The position numbers were made by a program, and so were the translations under genes. Under the pieces are notes generated by a model. It was given only the letters and a program-made list of their open reading frames with translations. It did no database searches and was not told the origin of the DNA. A stretch of DNA of 24,854 nucleotides from a virus: positions 1-24,854 of the IMG/VR virus record IMGVR_UViG_3300042345_000655; one strand, written 5' to 3'. Shown here in pieces: positions 14,716 to 20,974 of this stretch (the first letter of the stretch is position 1; every line of letters begins with the position of its first letter).

Positions 14716-15560
14716 TTTGCACTCTCTAAGTTTTGTATTTCAGTAAAAAGATCGACAGCCAATTGATCGTAGAAACGTTTATGCGCTTCAAGTTTAGCAT
14801 CATCTGTGCGATGATGAATTCCACGATCGGCTTGGTGGTCGGACGAAGTTAGCCTTCTTTGTATATTCTTTTTTCGATCGAAAAATGATTTTGTATACGG
14901 CAACAAATTCATATGACATATTGCCAATTGATCTGTAGCGCGAGTCAAATCCCAAAAATGCCTTCCGACTGAATATATTGAAGTTCCCAAATAATCGACA
15001 TTATAGTTATGAATACTTCTCATCCAACGAGTATTCAAAACAATGTTAGGAGGGTTTTGTTGTTTCCATAATTCAAAAGATTTACCACGATGTGGATGAG
15101 GATAATCGTTTTTATAATGTACGCCATGATGGCGTTGTTCCAGCAATGGTAAATTTGGATCGGGTTCAACGTTTTCGTTTTGAACTGAATCGACCATCAG
15201 ATGACAAGGAATTAAAACCTGTCTATTGAACTTGATGTTATCTAAGAATGATAGGTTTCCAATTAAAAATTCTGTCGGATTTAATGTTGTAACCCAACTT
15301 CCAGGAAACTCTTCAAACAAGTCTTTTTCAACTTTTGATAAAACAACATCCCAGAGAAAGTTGCTCACTTCTTTCTGAGTTACTTTGTAGTATCTCCAAT
15401 GTGGGACATGCTTTTTATAAAGTTCGTAAGTGTTATCTTCTGAATTATCTTGCCAATTGAAGTCTACGATAACGCCAAAGTCGAATTTCTTTGCGCTATG
15501 TGGAAGCCACCACTGAAGGAGATAGTGTTCCGTATCAGTGCTTAATACTACGATCTTCAT
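14712..15560 (-). CDS. Glycosyltransferase-like protein (GT92 / Glyco_tranf_2_4-like)
   Basis: 282 aa. MKIVVLSTDTEHYLLQWWLP, then GVIVDFNWQDNSEDNTYELY, resembles the start of GT92-like and other inverting GT-A proteins, in which a D-N-x-S-x-D-x-T motif follows the second strand. Where such enzymes carry a DxDEF motif this protein has TTLNPTEFLIGN, so the metal site looks altered. The C-terminal half is rich in His and Arg (LEQRHHGVHYKNDYPHPHRG, TRWMRSIHNYNVDYLG), typical of acceptor or diphosphate contacts. ATG 15560 has a strong SD (GAGG, 5 nt) inside the previous gene, giving a 26-nt overlap. It ends with a 4-nt overlap with the next glycosyltransferase gene. Confidence 0.65.
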   Translation of the reverse strand: MKIVVLSTDTEHYLLQWWLPHSAKKFDFGVIVDFNWQDNSEDNTYELYKKHVPHWRYYKVTQKEVSNFLWDVVLSKVEKDLFEEFPGSWVTTLNPTEFLIGNLSFLDNIKFNRQVLIPCHLMVDSVQNENVEPDPNLPLLEQRHHGVHYKNDYPHPHRGKSFELWKQQNPPNIVLNTRWMRSIHNYNVDYLGTSIYSVGRHFWDLTRATDQLAICHMNLLPYTKSFFDRKKNIQRRLTSSDHQADRGIHHRTDDAKLEAHKRFYDQLAVDLFTEIQNLESAK

Positions 15561-16164
15561 AGATTCCTCTGACTAACAATTCTTCGCATTTGTTCCAATA
15601 CTTTTGTTCTTGGTTTTCTCCACCTGCTTGCCAAAACAATTCTTTATCGCCATGGCAATATGTTTTGCAATTATCTGAATCAACGTTACTAATTCTCAGT
15701 GTCAACACAGGAACATTATTTTTTCTTGCAGTAGAGAACAGATCTCTCATGTTTGGTGTTTTGAGTTTGTTGTATGTTTCTCTGCTCATTGCAATACCAT
15801 CATATAATGATAAGTTTACAATCTTACCTTCCTGAGCATTTTGAATCATAAAGTCTATTGATTCAACATTCAATGGCACGACATTACAATTTAAGAAAAG
15901 AATTACTTCCGCATTCACCGATCCCTTGGAAGTTTCCTTTATTTTATCAACCATGTTTGCAGGAAAATCTTTTGGTATACAGTTGTTCATGACCCACATG
16001 AAATTTTGAAATTCAAGCGGTGGCATGTCACTACCAAAACCCAGTCTTGGGTATTGATTCACATTGTATTTCTCATACATTTCTCTCTGGAACTCAATAG
16101 TTTTACCCTTTGTTCCACCACCATGAAGAGTTACAATCATACTCTCACGACTTACCGTTTCCAC
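15535..16164 (-). CDS. Degenerate glycosyltransferase paralogue (DxD lost)
   Basis: 209 aa from a GTG at 16164 with GGAG 7 nt upstream. An ATG at 16140 (MIVTLHGGG) is a reasonable alternative that would give 201 aa and a 12-nt gap instead of an overlap. It is a paralogue of 13996-14715: VTLHGG.T, FQNFMWVMNN, EVILFLNCNVVPLNVESIDFM, GIAMSRETYNKL and the C-terminal KYWNKCEELL all line up. The metal-binding LDIDCIPLS of the sister is LNCNVVPLN here, so both acidic residues are gone. A catalytically dead partner, a lectin-like role or a changed activity are possible. The gene is intact, so it is not a pseudogene by reading frame. Confidence 0.75.
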   Translation of the reverse strand: METVSRESMIVTLHGGGTKGKTIEFQREMYEKYNVNQYPRLGFGSDMPPLEFQNFMWVMNNCIPKDFPANMVDKIKETSKGSVNAEVILFLNCNVVPLNVESIDFMIQNAQEGKIVNLSLYDGIAMSRETYNKLKTPNMRDLFSTARKNNVPVLTLRISNVDSDNCKTYCHGDKELFWQAGGENQEQKYWNKCEELLVRGIYEDRSIKH

Positions 16165-16916
16165 GGCAAAACTCCATTATATCTTCTTGTCATTATATCG
16201 TTACCGTTTAAAAAGAAATCTGCTTGAACAGACAATCCTGTATTACCCACTCGATATTTTACCGTATAATCGAGGGTTCCGTCAAACTTTAATTTGTTGT
16301 TTGGATGCATAAGAGTTGACGCCAACACTCGATCAATCTCAGGCTGACCTGGCTCGCGGAATTTACGATACCAAAGAGGAACCATTCCGATGGCTACTTG
16401 CTTCTTTACAAAGTAGCAGTTCACGTCGATGAAAAAGTCGTTAGGATTTAGAACTGACGCCCACTTACCCAGACTCTCGCAATCATCTAAGCAAATAACT
16501 TTACCTTCTTGATCAATGATCTTGCGGAAAGAAAATGCCCAGTCTAGATCTTTTTCCTTAACCAAAGCGACAAGTTTTTCGATATGATTAGGCTCAAGTG
16601 CATTGTCTTCATCCAAGAAAATGAAGAAGTCACCATTTGCGATAAACGTAGCAGCACCATAAACGCGATGACCATTGTAACGATCGACGCCTGTTGCATA
16701 TGGGAGAACACAAACGTACTCATTACTGAACGAACCACGTTCGGCACCAACTGGGAAATTCAAGTCGTATAGAATTCCATTTGCGGCACCCCATCGTTCT
16801 TGACCATCTACAAATACAAGATGCTCAACGTCTTTATACGTTTGCTCGCGAACTGACTTAATGCATTCAGCGAGATGAGGATTGCCAACGCTTGCTGTGA
16901 TTACACTTACTTTCAT
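16152..16916 (-). CDS. Family 2 glycosyltransferase
   Basis: 254 aa. MKVSVITASVGNPHLAECIKSV is the classic GT2 first strand and helix, followed by SVREQTYKDVEHLVFVDG. The DxD element is FIFLDEDNALEP (about residues 97-108), after the GAATFIANGDFF segment that corresponds to GxArNxGi. The C-terminal part (RKFREPGQPEIDRVLAST) holds the catalytic-region acidic residues. GT-A fold; donor and acceptor unknown. Given the rml genes in the same genome, dTDP-rhamnose is a candidate donor (inference). ATG overlaps the upstream oxygenase stop by 4 nt. Confidence 0.9.
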   Translation of the reverse strand: MKVSVITASVGNPHLAECIKSVREQTYKDVEHLVFVDGQERWGAANGILYDLNFPVGAERGSFSNEYVCVLPYATGVDRYNGHRVYGAATFIANGDFFIFLDEDNALEPNHIEKLVALVKEKDLDWAFSFRKIIDQEGKVICLDDCESLGKWASVLNPNDFFIDVNCYFVKKQVAIGMVPLWYRKFREPGQPEIDRVLASTLMHPNNKLKFDGTLDYTVKYRVGNTGLSVQADFFLNGNDIMTRRYNGVLPWKR

Positions 16917-17665
16917 AATTGACTTCTCTTTTTACAAAATTCCATAATGCTAGGATCATTATACTGATCTTTGTGCGGAGTGAAAAATGCTTTCTTGCGC
17001 GTTTCTGTTTCCAAAGTGATTGGAGTCAAGTAGTATGTCGCCAAACTCATTCTTGCCGTTTGAGGTGGGCAAGTCAATTCATCTGGTAGTCCGTGCCAAG
17101 AGTTATGAGTTGTATCGAACACAACTGCGCGATTAAATTTGTTTTCGTATCGCGCATAACACTCTTTGGGGAGATTTTTTTCGTAGTCGTGCGACCAGAA
17201 TTCTATTCCGCCGCCCCACTCAGATTGCCAATCAGGAGTCATGTAAACAATGACATTGAAGTTTCTGCGCAATGGTAGTTTTGGATGTACAGAATAGTCC
17301 TTATGGATGTTCAGTTTACCACCACGACAGTGCGAATGCATCCCTCCGCCGTGAAGTCCATAGTCAGCATGTATCTCATCAGCGCCAGTAATGACTTGTA
17401 ATTTATCTACAAACTCTTTACTGCAAAGATAGTACAATGCAGAGTAGATGTTTGCTGGAAATTTATCCCAATGCGAACATGCTTTTTTTACTTCAACTGG
17501 ATTATCGTAGGCTACAGTCCAAACATCAGAGTTATGTTTGGGAAATTCTTCTGCAATCTTATTCGCAAGTTTTTCTTCAAAGAAGTTATCAATCACAACA
17601 TGATTGAATGGCTTTGCGTTATTAAACTTCTCAGAAAGTGAGAGAAGATCTAATTCGTTAATCAT
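16913..17665 (-). CDS. 2-oxoglutarate/Fe(II)-dependent oxygenase, P4H-like
   Basis: 250 aa. KPFNHVVIDNFFEEKLANKI is the usual opening of phage and bacterial prolyl-4-hydroxylase-like enzymes. The iron triad is visible: H-x-D in KLNIHKDYSVHP, distal His in THNSWHGLPDEL, and the 2OG-binding Arg in ARMSLATYYLTP. The GGGIEFW segment between them is family-typical. It heads the glycosyltransferase/methyltransferase run and probably hydroxylates a protein or glycan component made by it. Upstream lies a 39-nt gap with an ACTAAATATA box ending 27 nt before the ATG. Confidence 0.92.
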   Translation of the reverse strand: MINELDLLSLSEKFNNAKPFNHVVIDNFFEEKLANKIAEEFPKHNSDVWTVAYDNPVEVKKACSHWDKFPANIYSALYYLCSKEFVDKLQVITGADEIHADYGLHGGGMHSHCRGGKLNIHKDYSVHPKLPLRRNFNVIVYMTPDWQSEWGGGIEFWSHDYEKNLPKECYARYENKFNRAVVFDTTHNSWHGLPDELTCPPQTARMSLATYYLTPITLETETRKKAFFTPHKDQYNDPSIMEFCKKRSQL

Positions 17666-17692
17666 AAAGAACCCATCAGTGACATGGTATCA

Positions 17693-17701
17693 TATATTTA
17701 G
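17693..17701 (-). promoter_or_regulatory. ACTAAATATA late-promoter-like box
   Basis: CTAAATATA (ACTAAATATA with one more base) lies in the 39-nt gap before the 2OG oxygenase gene, 27 nt from its ATG. The same 10-mer occurs at 1831-1840 before the ligase-like gene. It has two mismatches to the T4 TATAAATA box but keeps TAAATA. Confidence 0.35.
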
Positions 17702-17704
17702 TCG

Positions 17705-17968
17705 TCACTCAAAAACGACTCGCAGGATTCCTGCAAATAATATAACACCAATCACGCCATTCAGAATCATCAACGCGCGATCATTCCATTTAAAACCAAC
17801 AAAGAACCAACCAACAGCCCCAATCCAACTACAAACCAAATCTATCCATTGAAATTGCGTCAAGCCGCTTGCTCGTATAGTAATGCCAATCAATGTAATG
17901 ATACTGGCTGTCCATTTAACATACCACGTGATATCATACTTGGGTGTTACTGATTTAAGTGTGCTCAT
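17705..17968 (-). CDS. Small three-helix membrane protein
   Basis: 87 aa from ATG 17968, which overlaps the DUF1289 gene stop by 4 nt; a TTG at 17977 is unlikely. Three hydrophobic segments are visible: WTASIITLIGITIRA, IDLVCSWIGAVGWFFVGF and ALMILNGVIGVILFAGIL, with a conserved-looking KYDITWYVKWTAS before the first and KWNDRALM between the second and third. Proteins with this plan occur in aquatic phages and bacteria as an uncharacterised family. Last gene of the small-ORF operon. Confidence 0.75.
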   Translation of the reverse strand: MSTLKSVTPKYDITWYVKWTASIITLIGITIRASGLTQFQWIDLVCSWIGAVGWFFVGFKWNDRALMILNGVIGVILFAGILRVVFE

Positions 17969-18147
17969 CTTCGACAACTTCCTTTGTTGGCTTTTCGTTC
18001 ACGATCTTCGCATTCTCTTACGACAGACTTCTTCTCATCGTGAGACATTTTAGTCCATTGTGCAATTTCTTGGAGTGTGCGAAAACACCCGAGGCAGAAA
18101 CCGCTTCGGGTGTTCATTTTGCATATTCCCTTACATGGACTTCTCAT
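17965..18147 (-). CDS. DUF1289-like cysteine-rich small protein
   Basis: 60 aa. SPCKGICKMNTRSGFCLGCFRTLQEIAQWTKMS is, in pattern, the DUF1289 domain (SPCxxxCxxd...gxCxGCxRTldEIaxWxxMs), with the conserved Cys residues C5, C9, C18 and C21 probably binding metal. DUF1289 proteins are typical of Proteobacteria, so this is probably a host-derived gene and hints at a proteobacterial host. ATG overlaps the upstream stop (TAATG). A strong hairpin lies inside the coding sequence at 18084-18114. The function of the family is unknown. Confidence 0.85.
   Translation of the reverse strand: MRSPCKGICKMNTRSGFCLGCFRTLQEIAQWTKMSHDEKKSVVRECEDRERKANKGSCRR
18084..18114 (-). other. Strong hairpin inside the DUF1289-like gene
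   Basis: On the transcript, AACACCCGA pairs perfectly with TCGGGTGTT, a mismatch is followed by two more pairs, and a 7-nt loop closes it; TTTTC follows immediately. This looks like a factor-independent terminator or an attenuator, although it lies within codons for NTRSGFCLGCF and may result from coding constraints. Confidence 0.45.
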
Positions 18148-18356
18148 TACAATTTAAATTTTTCCTCAACAGTAAACTTGTCAACATAAAAACTATATGT
18201 CAACCAAGCAAACCAACCAACCAGCGAAACAAGCATGAGAATCACACCAAGTTTCGGACCAAGAAGATCGAGGAGAAAATAAAATGCAACACCACCAGCA
18301 GTAAATGCCGCAAGTGTTTTAGCAGTTTCAATCATAGCCTTTGAACGAATACTCAT
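18147..18356 (-). CDS. Small two-helix membrane protein
   Basis: 69 aa. Two hydrophobic segments, AAFTAGGVAFYFLLDLLG and LGVILMLVSLVGWFAWLTYSF, joined by a tight PK turn, with a charged C-terminus (VDKFTVEEKFKL). AGGAG sits 7 nt before the ATG, the best SD in this part of the operon. Not recognised beyond its topology. Confidence 0.7.
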   Translation of the reverse strand: MSIRSKAMIETAKTLAAFTAGGVAFYFLLDLLGPKLGVILMLVSLVGWFAWLTYSFYVDKFTVEEKFKL

Positions 18357-18371
18357 AAAAAATCTCCTATG

Positions 18372-18692
18372 TTAGCCTCGCCGCATGCGAGAGATATCTT
18401 TCATTTGCTCTTCGTCGATTACAGGCACTGCGTTCGACTTGTGCATCGTAGCAATACCCTTCACCAAAGTGCCTGTATACATCAGGCTCTCTCTTTTTTC
18501 TGTAAAGACTTTATCGGACTTCAGCGACTGAATGCTGCGAGCAGCATCAGCCCCAACTCGTGAACCATATTCAAGGCGCGGAAGTTTCTCTACTCCGAGA
18601 ATTGCCGCGCTCCTGTTATACTTCTTCGCAATCACACCTTTTGGCTTGCGTTTCTTTTTGGGTTTGAAACGCGCAGCGCAATAAATCATCAT
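18372..18692 (-). CDS. Unknown basic small protein, 106 aa
   Basis: Very basic N-terminus (RFKPKKKRKPKGVIAKKY). The C-terminal half SLMYTGTLVKGIATMHKSNA, then VPVIDEEQMKDISRMRRG, looks like a conserved phage block that I have met in other aquatic T4-like genomes without a function. Possibly nucleic-acid binding because of the basic N-terminus. Tandem ATGs (18692/18689), overlapping the upstream stop. Confidence 0.7.
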   Translation of the reverse strand: MMIYCAARFKPKKKRKPKGVIAKKYNRSAAILGVEKLPRLEYGSRVGADAARSIQSLKSDKVFTEKRESLMYTGTLVKGIATMHKSNAVPVIDEEQMKDISRMRRG

Positions 18693-18877
18693 ACAGGATA
18701 CTTCTCTACATGACCACTATAGAATCGCGAAACATCATTAATCTTTGCGAGCATCTCGTGTGGCACAGGCATATCATGAATTGAACTTAATGCAATCATT
18801 TCGTTTGCAAACTTTCGCAGTACACGAATCTCTTCCATTGTACCACGAGGCATAACCTCAAAGTCACCATTACTCAT
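18689..18877 (-). CDS. Unknown small protein, 62 aa
   Basis: MSNGDFEVMPRGTMEEIRVL, then helical sequence to the end; no motif recognised. The start is firm: GGAG 5 nt before the ATG, which overlaps the upstream stop by 4 nt. Cytoplasmic, no Cys. Confidence 0.65.
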   Translation of the reverse strand: MSNGDFEVMPRGTMEEIRVLRKFANEMIALSSIHDMPVPHEMLAKINDVSRFYSGHVEKYPV

Positions 18878-19095
18878 ACTTTCTCCACAAGTTTAGAAAG
18901 AGTGTATTCAGCAATCTTGAAACGAATCATCGTCGGAATATCAGTAAAGGGGTCTTCCAAGAAATATGAACAACCATTCACCCAACTATTATATTTCACA
19001 AACCTTGCAAAATCAAGCATATGTTTGCGATTGCTCGCATCAAACGGAACTCTTGTCCTTGGTGCAAGAATAGAACGGCGATATTCACTTATCAT
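18874..19095 (-). CDS. Unknown small protein, 73 aa
   Basis: MISEYRRSILAPRTRVPFDA, then an aromatic-rich middle (FARFVKYNSWVNGCSYFLED) and a helical C-terminus. GGGAAG lies about 9 nt before the ATG. The first 11 nt overlap the 35-aa ORF upstream. Not recognised; no membrane segment. Confidence 0.65.
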   Translation of the reverse strand: MISEYRRSILAPRTRVPFDASNRKHMLDFARFVKYNSWVNGCSYFLEDPFTDIPTMIRFKIAEYTLSKLVEKV

Positions 19096-19192
19096 AATAA
19101 TATCTTCCCTTTCGTTTTGCAGGAATACAGACTAGTATACCTGAAATCAATCCGCAAAGAAAGCAAATGGCACCGAACCAATGCGCATCCAT
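19085..19192 (-). CDS. 35-aa single-span membrane micro-protein
   Basis: This ORF exactly fills the 96-nt space between two coupled genes. Its ATG (19192) overlaps the upstream stop as TGATG, and its TGA lies inside the start of the next gene. It begins MDAHWFGAICFLCGLISGIL and continues VCIPAKRKGRYYYDK: one hydrophobic helix with three Cys, then a Lys/Arg-rich, Tyr-rich tail, a typical positive-inside small membrane protein. GGAG lies 9 nt upstream. The perfect tiling and membrane-like composition argue that it is real. Function unknown. Confidence 0.65.
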   Translation of the reverse strand: MDAHWFGAICFLCGLISGILVCIPAKRKGRYYYDK

Positions 19193-19425
19193 CACTTGAT
19201 GCTCCAGTTCCAATCTTCTTCAGAAGGTCCCACCAATCGTTCAGTCTCAATATCTTCAGCAATATCATCAATCACTTCCCAACCAAGTTCAACCAAACGG
19301 TCTTCAACATGATCAGGATTCGCGCCACGCAATTCTTCTGGGGTAAAGCAGACAACTGCATAACCAAGATGTCGCATTTTAGTGCAAAGTTCAAAGACTT
19401 TGCTTTCTGTCATTACATCGCTCAT
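19192..19425 (-). CDS. Unknown acidic small protein, 77 aa
   Basis: MSDVMTESKVFELCTKMRHL, then YAVVCFTPEELRGANPDHVE, then a strongly acidic C-terminus. FTPEELRGAN and DRLVELGWEVID resemble a small conserved protein of aquatic T4-like phages. Function unknown; the acidic charge would suit a protein that binds a basic partner. Coupled both sides (TAATG upstream, TGATG downstream). Confidence 0.7.
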   Translation of the reverse strand: MSDVMTESKVFELCTKMRHLGYAVVCFTPEELRGANPDHVEDRLVELGWEVIDDIAEDIETERLVGPSEEDWNWSIK

Positions 19426-19646
19426 TAGTAGTGCTCCGCACCTGGATCAAATTCAAGATCATCATAACTGATAATCTCAGCCTCACCCTCATCAGCATCG
19501 GCGTCACAATCCTTGTCATAAGCAGCAAGAATCTCATGCACCTGCGTCAGAGAAATACCAAGAGATGTTGCAATCTCTGATTCTTTCATGCCATCGCTGT
19601 GATACATGTCAATGACATCAATCTCTAAATTAGCAAAGTATCCCAT
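19425..19646 (-). CDS. Small HTH protein with acidic tail
   Basis: 73 aa. MYHSDGMKESEIATSLGISL, then TQVHEILAAYD, fits a helix-turn-helix of the sigma-region-4/transposase-like class (xxGMxxxEIAxxLGISxxxVxxIL). It is followed by an Asp/Glu-rich tail (DKDCDADADEGEAEIISYDDLEF). Likely a small DNA-binding regulator or, given the acidic tail, a protein that modulates host transcription (inference). TAATG coupling with its neighbours. Confidence 0.7.
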   Translation of the reverse strand: MGYFANLEIDVIDMYHSDGMKESEIATSLGISLTQVHEILAAYDKDCDADADEGEAEIISYDDLEFDPGAEHY

Positions 19647-19873
19647 TAGAACGGCACTCCTTCGATAATGTCAATAGTATGCGATCGCTGCTCGCGTTTG
19701 TAAGCACGATCGCCAAGAACCAAAAGCATATTGCGCGCACGCTCGAGTTTTGCAGCAATGTCATAGCACGTGCTGGAATTTGCCTCACCAGAGACCTCAT
19801 GAATCATCAATTGATCCACATTCGCAATAAGACCAGCAGCCTCAATAGCCAAAGATTTATTGTCAGTTATCAT
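19646..19873 (-). CDS. Unknown small helical protein, 75 aa
   Basis: MITDNKSLAIEAAGLIANVD, then a helical middle (CYDIAAKLERARNMLLVLGD) and a basic stretch (RAYKREQRSH). No motif recognised. Its ATG overlaps the upstream stop by 4 nt (ATGA). Confidence 0.65.
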   Translation of the reverse strand: MITDNKSLAIEAAGLIANVDQLMIHEVSGEANSSTCYDIAAKLERARNMLLVLGDRAYKREQRSHTIDIIEGVPF

Positions 19874-20100
19874 ACAGCACTCCTATACCAAATTGCGCAA
19901 AGATCCCTTTCGCTGACACAAACAATACGACCATTAGGCATCTTGGCTCTCCAAAAATGCATCTGATCGCGTCGACCTGGTTTACTGGTGTGTTGCCACT
20001 TCAACGAAACACCTGTACCTTTCGGATACCCAGAAAAAGTTTCTGCAAGAATCCCATATGTTGCGGTTTTTGCCTCTCTAAATTTCTCAGCATATGTCAT
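19870..20100 (-). CDS. Unknown small protein, 76 aa
   Basis: The start is ATG 20100 (MTYAEKFREAKTATYGILAE), chosen because GGAG lies 7 nt upstream and it begins 1 nt after the preceding stop; more distal starts would overlap that gene. GVSLKWQHTSKPGRRDQMHF and WRAKMPNGRIVCVSERDLC look like a small beta-rich fold. Not recognised. Confidence 0.65.
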   Translation of the reverse strand: MTYAEKFREAKTATYGILAETFSGYPKGTGVSLKWQHTSKPGRRDQMHFWRAKMPNGRIVCVSERDLCAIWYRSAV

Positions 20101-20101
20101 A

Positions 20102-20323
20102 TCACCACTCCTTGAAATCACCATAGGCTTCGTTTTGTTCGTAGCCAATATTGTATTCAGCAATTTGCAATTTGGTCATGTCTTTCTCGAGCACGCGATC
20201 GCTGTTGAAAGTCACATAGCCATTGATGTCGCTTTTCATATAGTGCGGACTTCGAGCGCGACGATAATAACTGTCAGCGCGACCACGATCATACGGATTA
20301 CCATGTCGGTCATCGATGTTCAT
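20102..20323 (-). CDS. Small conserved phage protein with YDRGxADSYYxR motif
   Basis: 73 aa. MNIDDRHGNPYDRGRADSYY, then RRARSPHY: this Arg/Tyr-rich block is, as I recall, repeated in small proteins of many T4-like and other phages, with no assigned function. The C-terminal half (VTFNSDRVLEKDMTKLQIAE, then YNIGYEQNEAYGDFKEW) is helical and may mediate oligomerisation. TAATG overlap with the upstream gene. Confidence 0.7.
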   Translation of the reverse strand: MNIDDRHGNPYDRGRADSYYRRARSPHYMKSDINGYVTFNSDRVLEKDMTKLQIAEYNIGYEQNEAYGDFKEW

Positions 20324-20592
20324 TAGGCAACCACCTGAATGCGAGGAGCGGCACCCTTTTCTTCAGCCATGTCGTCGAAGAAATGATTACCAAGAAGCGG
20401 AGCAGTGAAGAAGTCAGACGGAAATTTCTTGTCCAACTTACCCTGCCACACACGCTTGATCGTCTTGGCACGGAAAGTGCCATCCATCTTGCTGATGCCG
20501 ACCACGAGACCGACATAATAGCAATCATTAATACCGACGAAGTCAAGGCTCTTGACAACGTCACCTACTTTTACAGTGTTTTCGTATTTCAT
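20323..20592 (-). CDS. Unknown small beta-rich protein, 89 aa, leaderless start
   Basis: MKYENTVKVGDVVKSLDFVG, then INDCYYVGLVVGISKMDGTF: an SH3/KOW-like small beta barrel by look (KVGDVVxS...YYVGxVVGI). It ends in a helical segment (FFDDMAEEKGAAPRIQVVA). There is no SD; a consensus-grade -10 hexamer ends just 6 nt before the ATG, so the transcript would start at or next to the A of the ATG. First gene of the small-ORF operon; function unknown. Confidence 0.75.
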   Translation of the reverse strand: MKYENTVKVGDVVKSLDFVGINDCYYVGLVVGISKMDGTFRAKTIKRVWQGKLDKKFPSDFFTAPLLGNHFFDDMAEEKGAAPRIQVVA

Positions 20593-20598
20593 AAGACT

Positions 20599-20627
20599 AT
20601 TATAGCAGAATACCCTGAAAAACTCAA
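20599..20627 (-). promoter_or_regulatory. Sigma70-type early promoter
   Basis: -35 TTGAGT (20622-20627), 17-nt spacer, -10 TATAAT (20599-20604), then AGTCTT and the ATG at 20592. The -10 is perfect and the -35 has four of six consensus bases. A 34-nt element shared with the promoter at 20940-20968 begins 5 nt upstream of the -35. Confidence 0.8.
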
Positions 20628-20632
20628 TAGTA

Positions 20633-20666
20633 AAAACCCTAATAGAATCAACAACTTACGACAACG
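20633..20666 (-). repeat. 34-nt upstream element, copy 1
   Basis: On the plus strand it begins AAAACCCTAATAGAATCAAC and matches 20975-21008 at 30 of 34 positions (differences at positions 12, 13, 28, 29). It lies 5 nt upstream of a -35 hexamer, in the UP-element/activator position. Confidence 0.75.
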
Positions 20667-20672
20667 GATGTT

Positions 20673-20933
20673 TTAGTGGAAAAGAGCCCTATCAACGTCC
20701 TGCGGCAGGGCTTCAGGGTTGTATAAAATCGACTCGAATTCTAGGTGTTCGTCGATATATTCGAGAAGTTCAGCCTGAAAATATACTAGTTCGTTGATGT
20801 CTGCCGTTGAATTTTCAGGCTTAAAATCTGTGGGAAAATCGAATCCAAGCCTAATGGCTTCGGCTTTAAGGTTGTTAATTGCCGCGATGACTGCTGCCCT
20901 ATAGCCTTGGGCGTTGGCTTTTTCGTTTACCAT
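20673..20933 (-). CDS. Unknown small protein, 86 aa, leaderless start
   Basis: MVNEKANAQGYRAAVIAAIN, then helices and an acidic C-terminal half (ELVYFQAELLEYIDEHLEFE). Probably all-helical, not recognised. It has no SD. The -10 hexamer of its own promoter ends 6 nt before the ATG, exactly as for the next gene. It lies alone between the two promoter regions, so it can be transcribed early from its own start. Confidence 0.7.
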   Translation of the reverse strand: MVNEKANAQGYRAAVIAAINNLKAEAIRLGFDFPTDFKPENSTADINELVYFQAELLEYIDEHLEFESILYNPEALPQDVDRALFH

Positions 20934-20939
20934 AGAACA

Positions 20940-20968
20940 ATTATCGCTGATTTCGCATTAAAAGGCAA
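20940..20968 (-). promoter_or_regulatory. Sigma70-type early promoter
   Basis: -35 TTGCCT (20963-20968), 17-nt spacer, -10 GATAAT (20940-20945), then TGTTCT and the ATG at 20933. Same geometry as the promoter at 20599-20627, with the shared 34-nt element 6 nt upstream of the -35. Confidence 0.75.
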
Positions 20969-20974
20969 GGGATG

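Noticed and set aside
19120-19160. TATACT -10-like hexamer with a weak -35 before the gene at 19095
   Set aside because: The region is coding for the 35-aa membrane protein and the -35 (TTTCTT) is poor; the operon is already served by promoters at 20599-20968.
19021-19428. 135-codon open frame on the plus strand across the small-ORF operon
   Set aside because: It runs antisense to three tightly coupled minus-strand genes with overlapping starts and stops; no SD.
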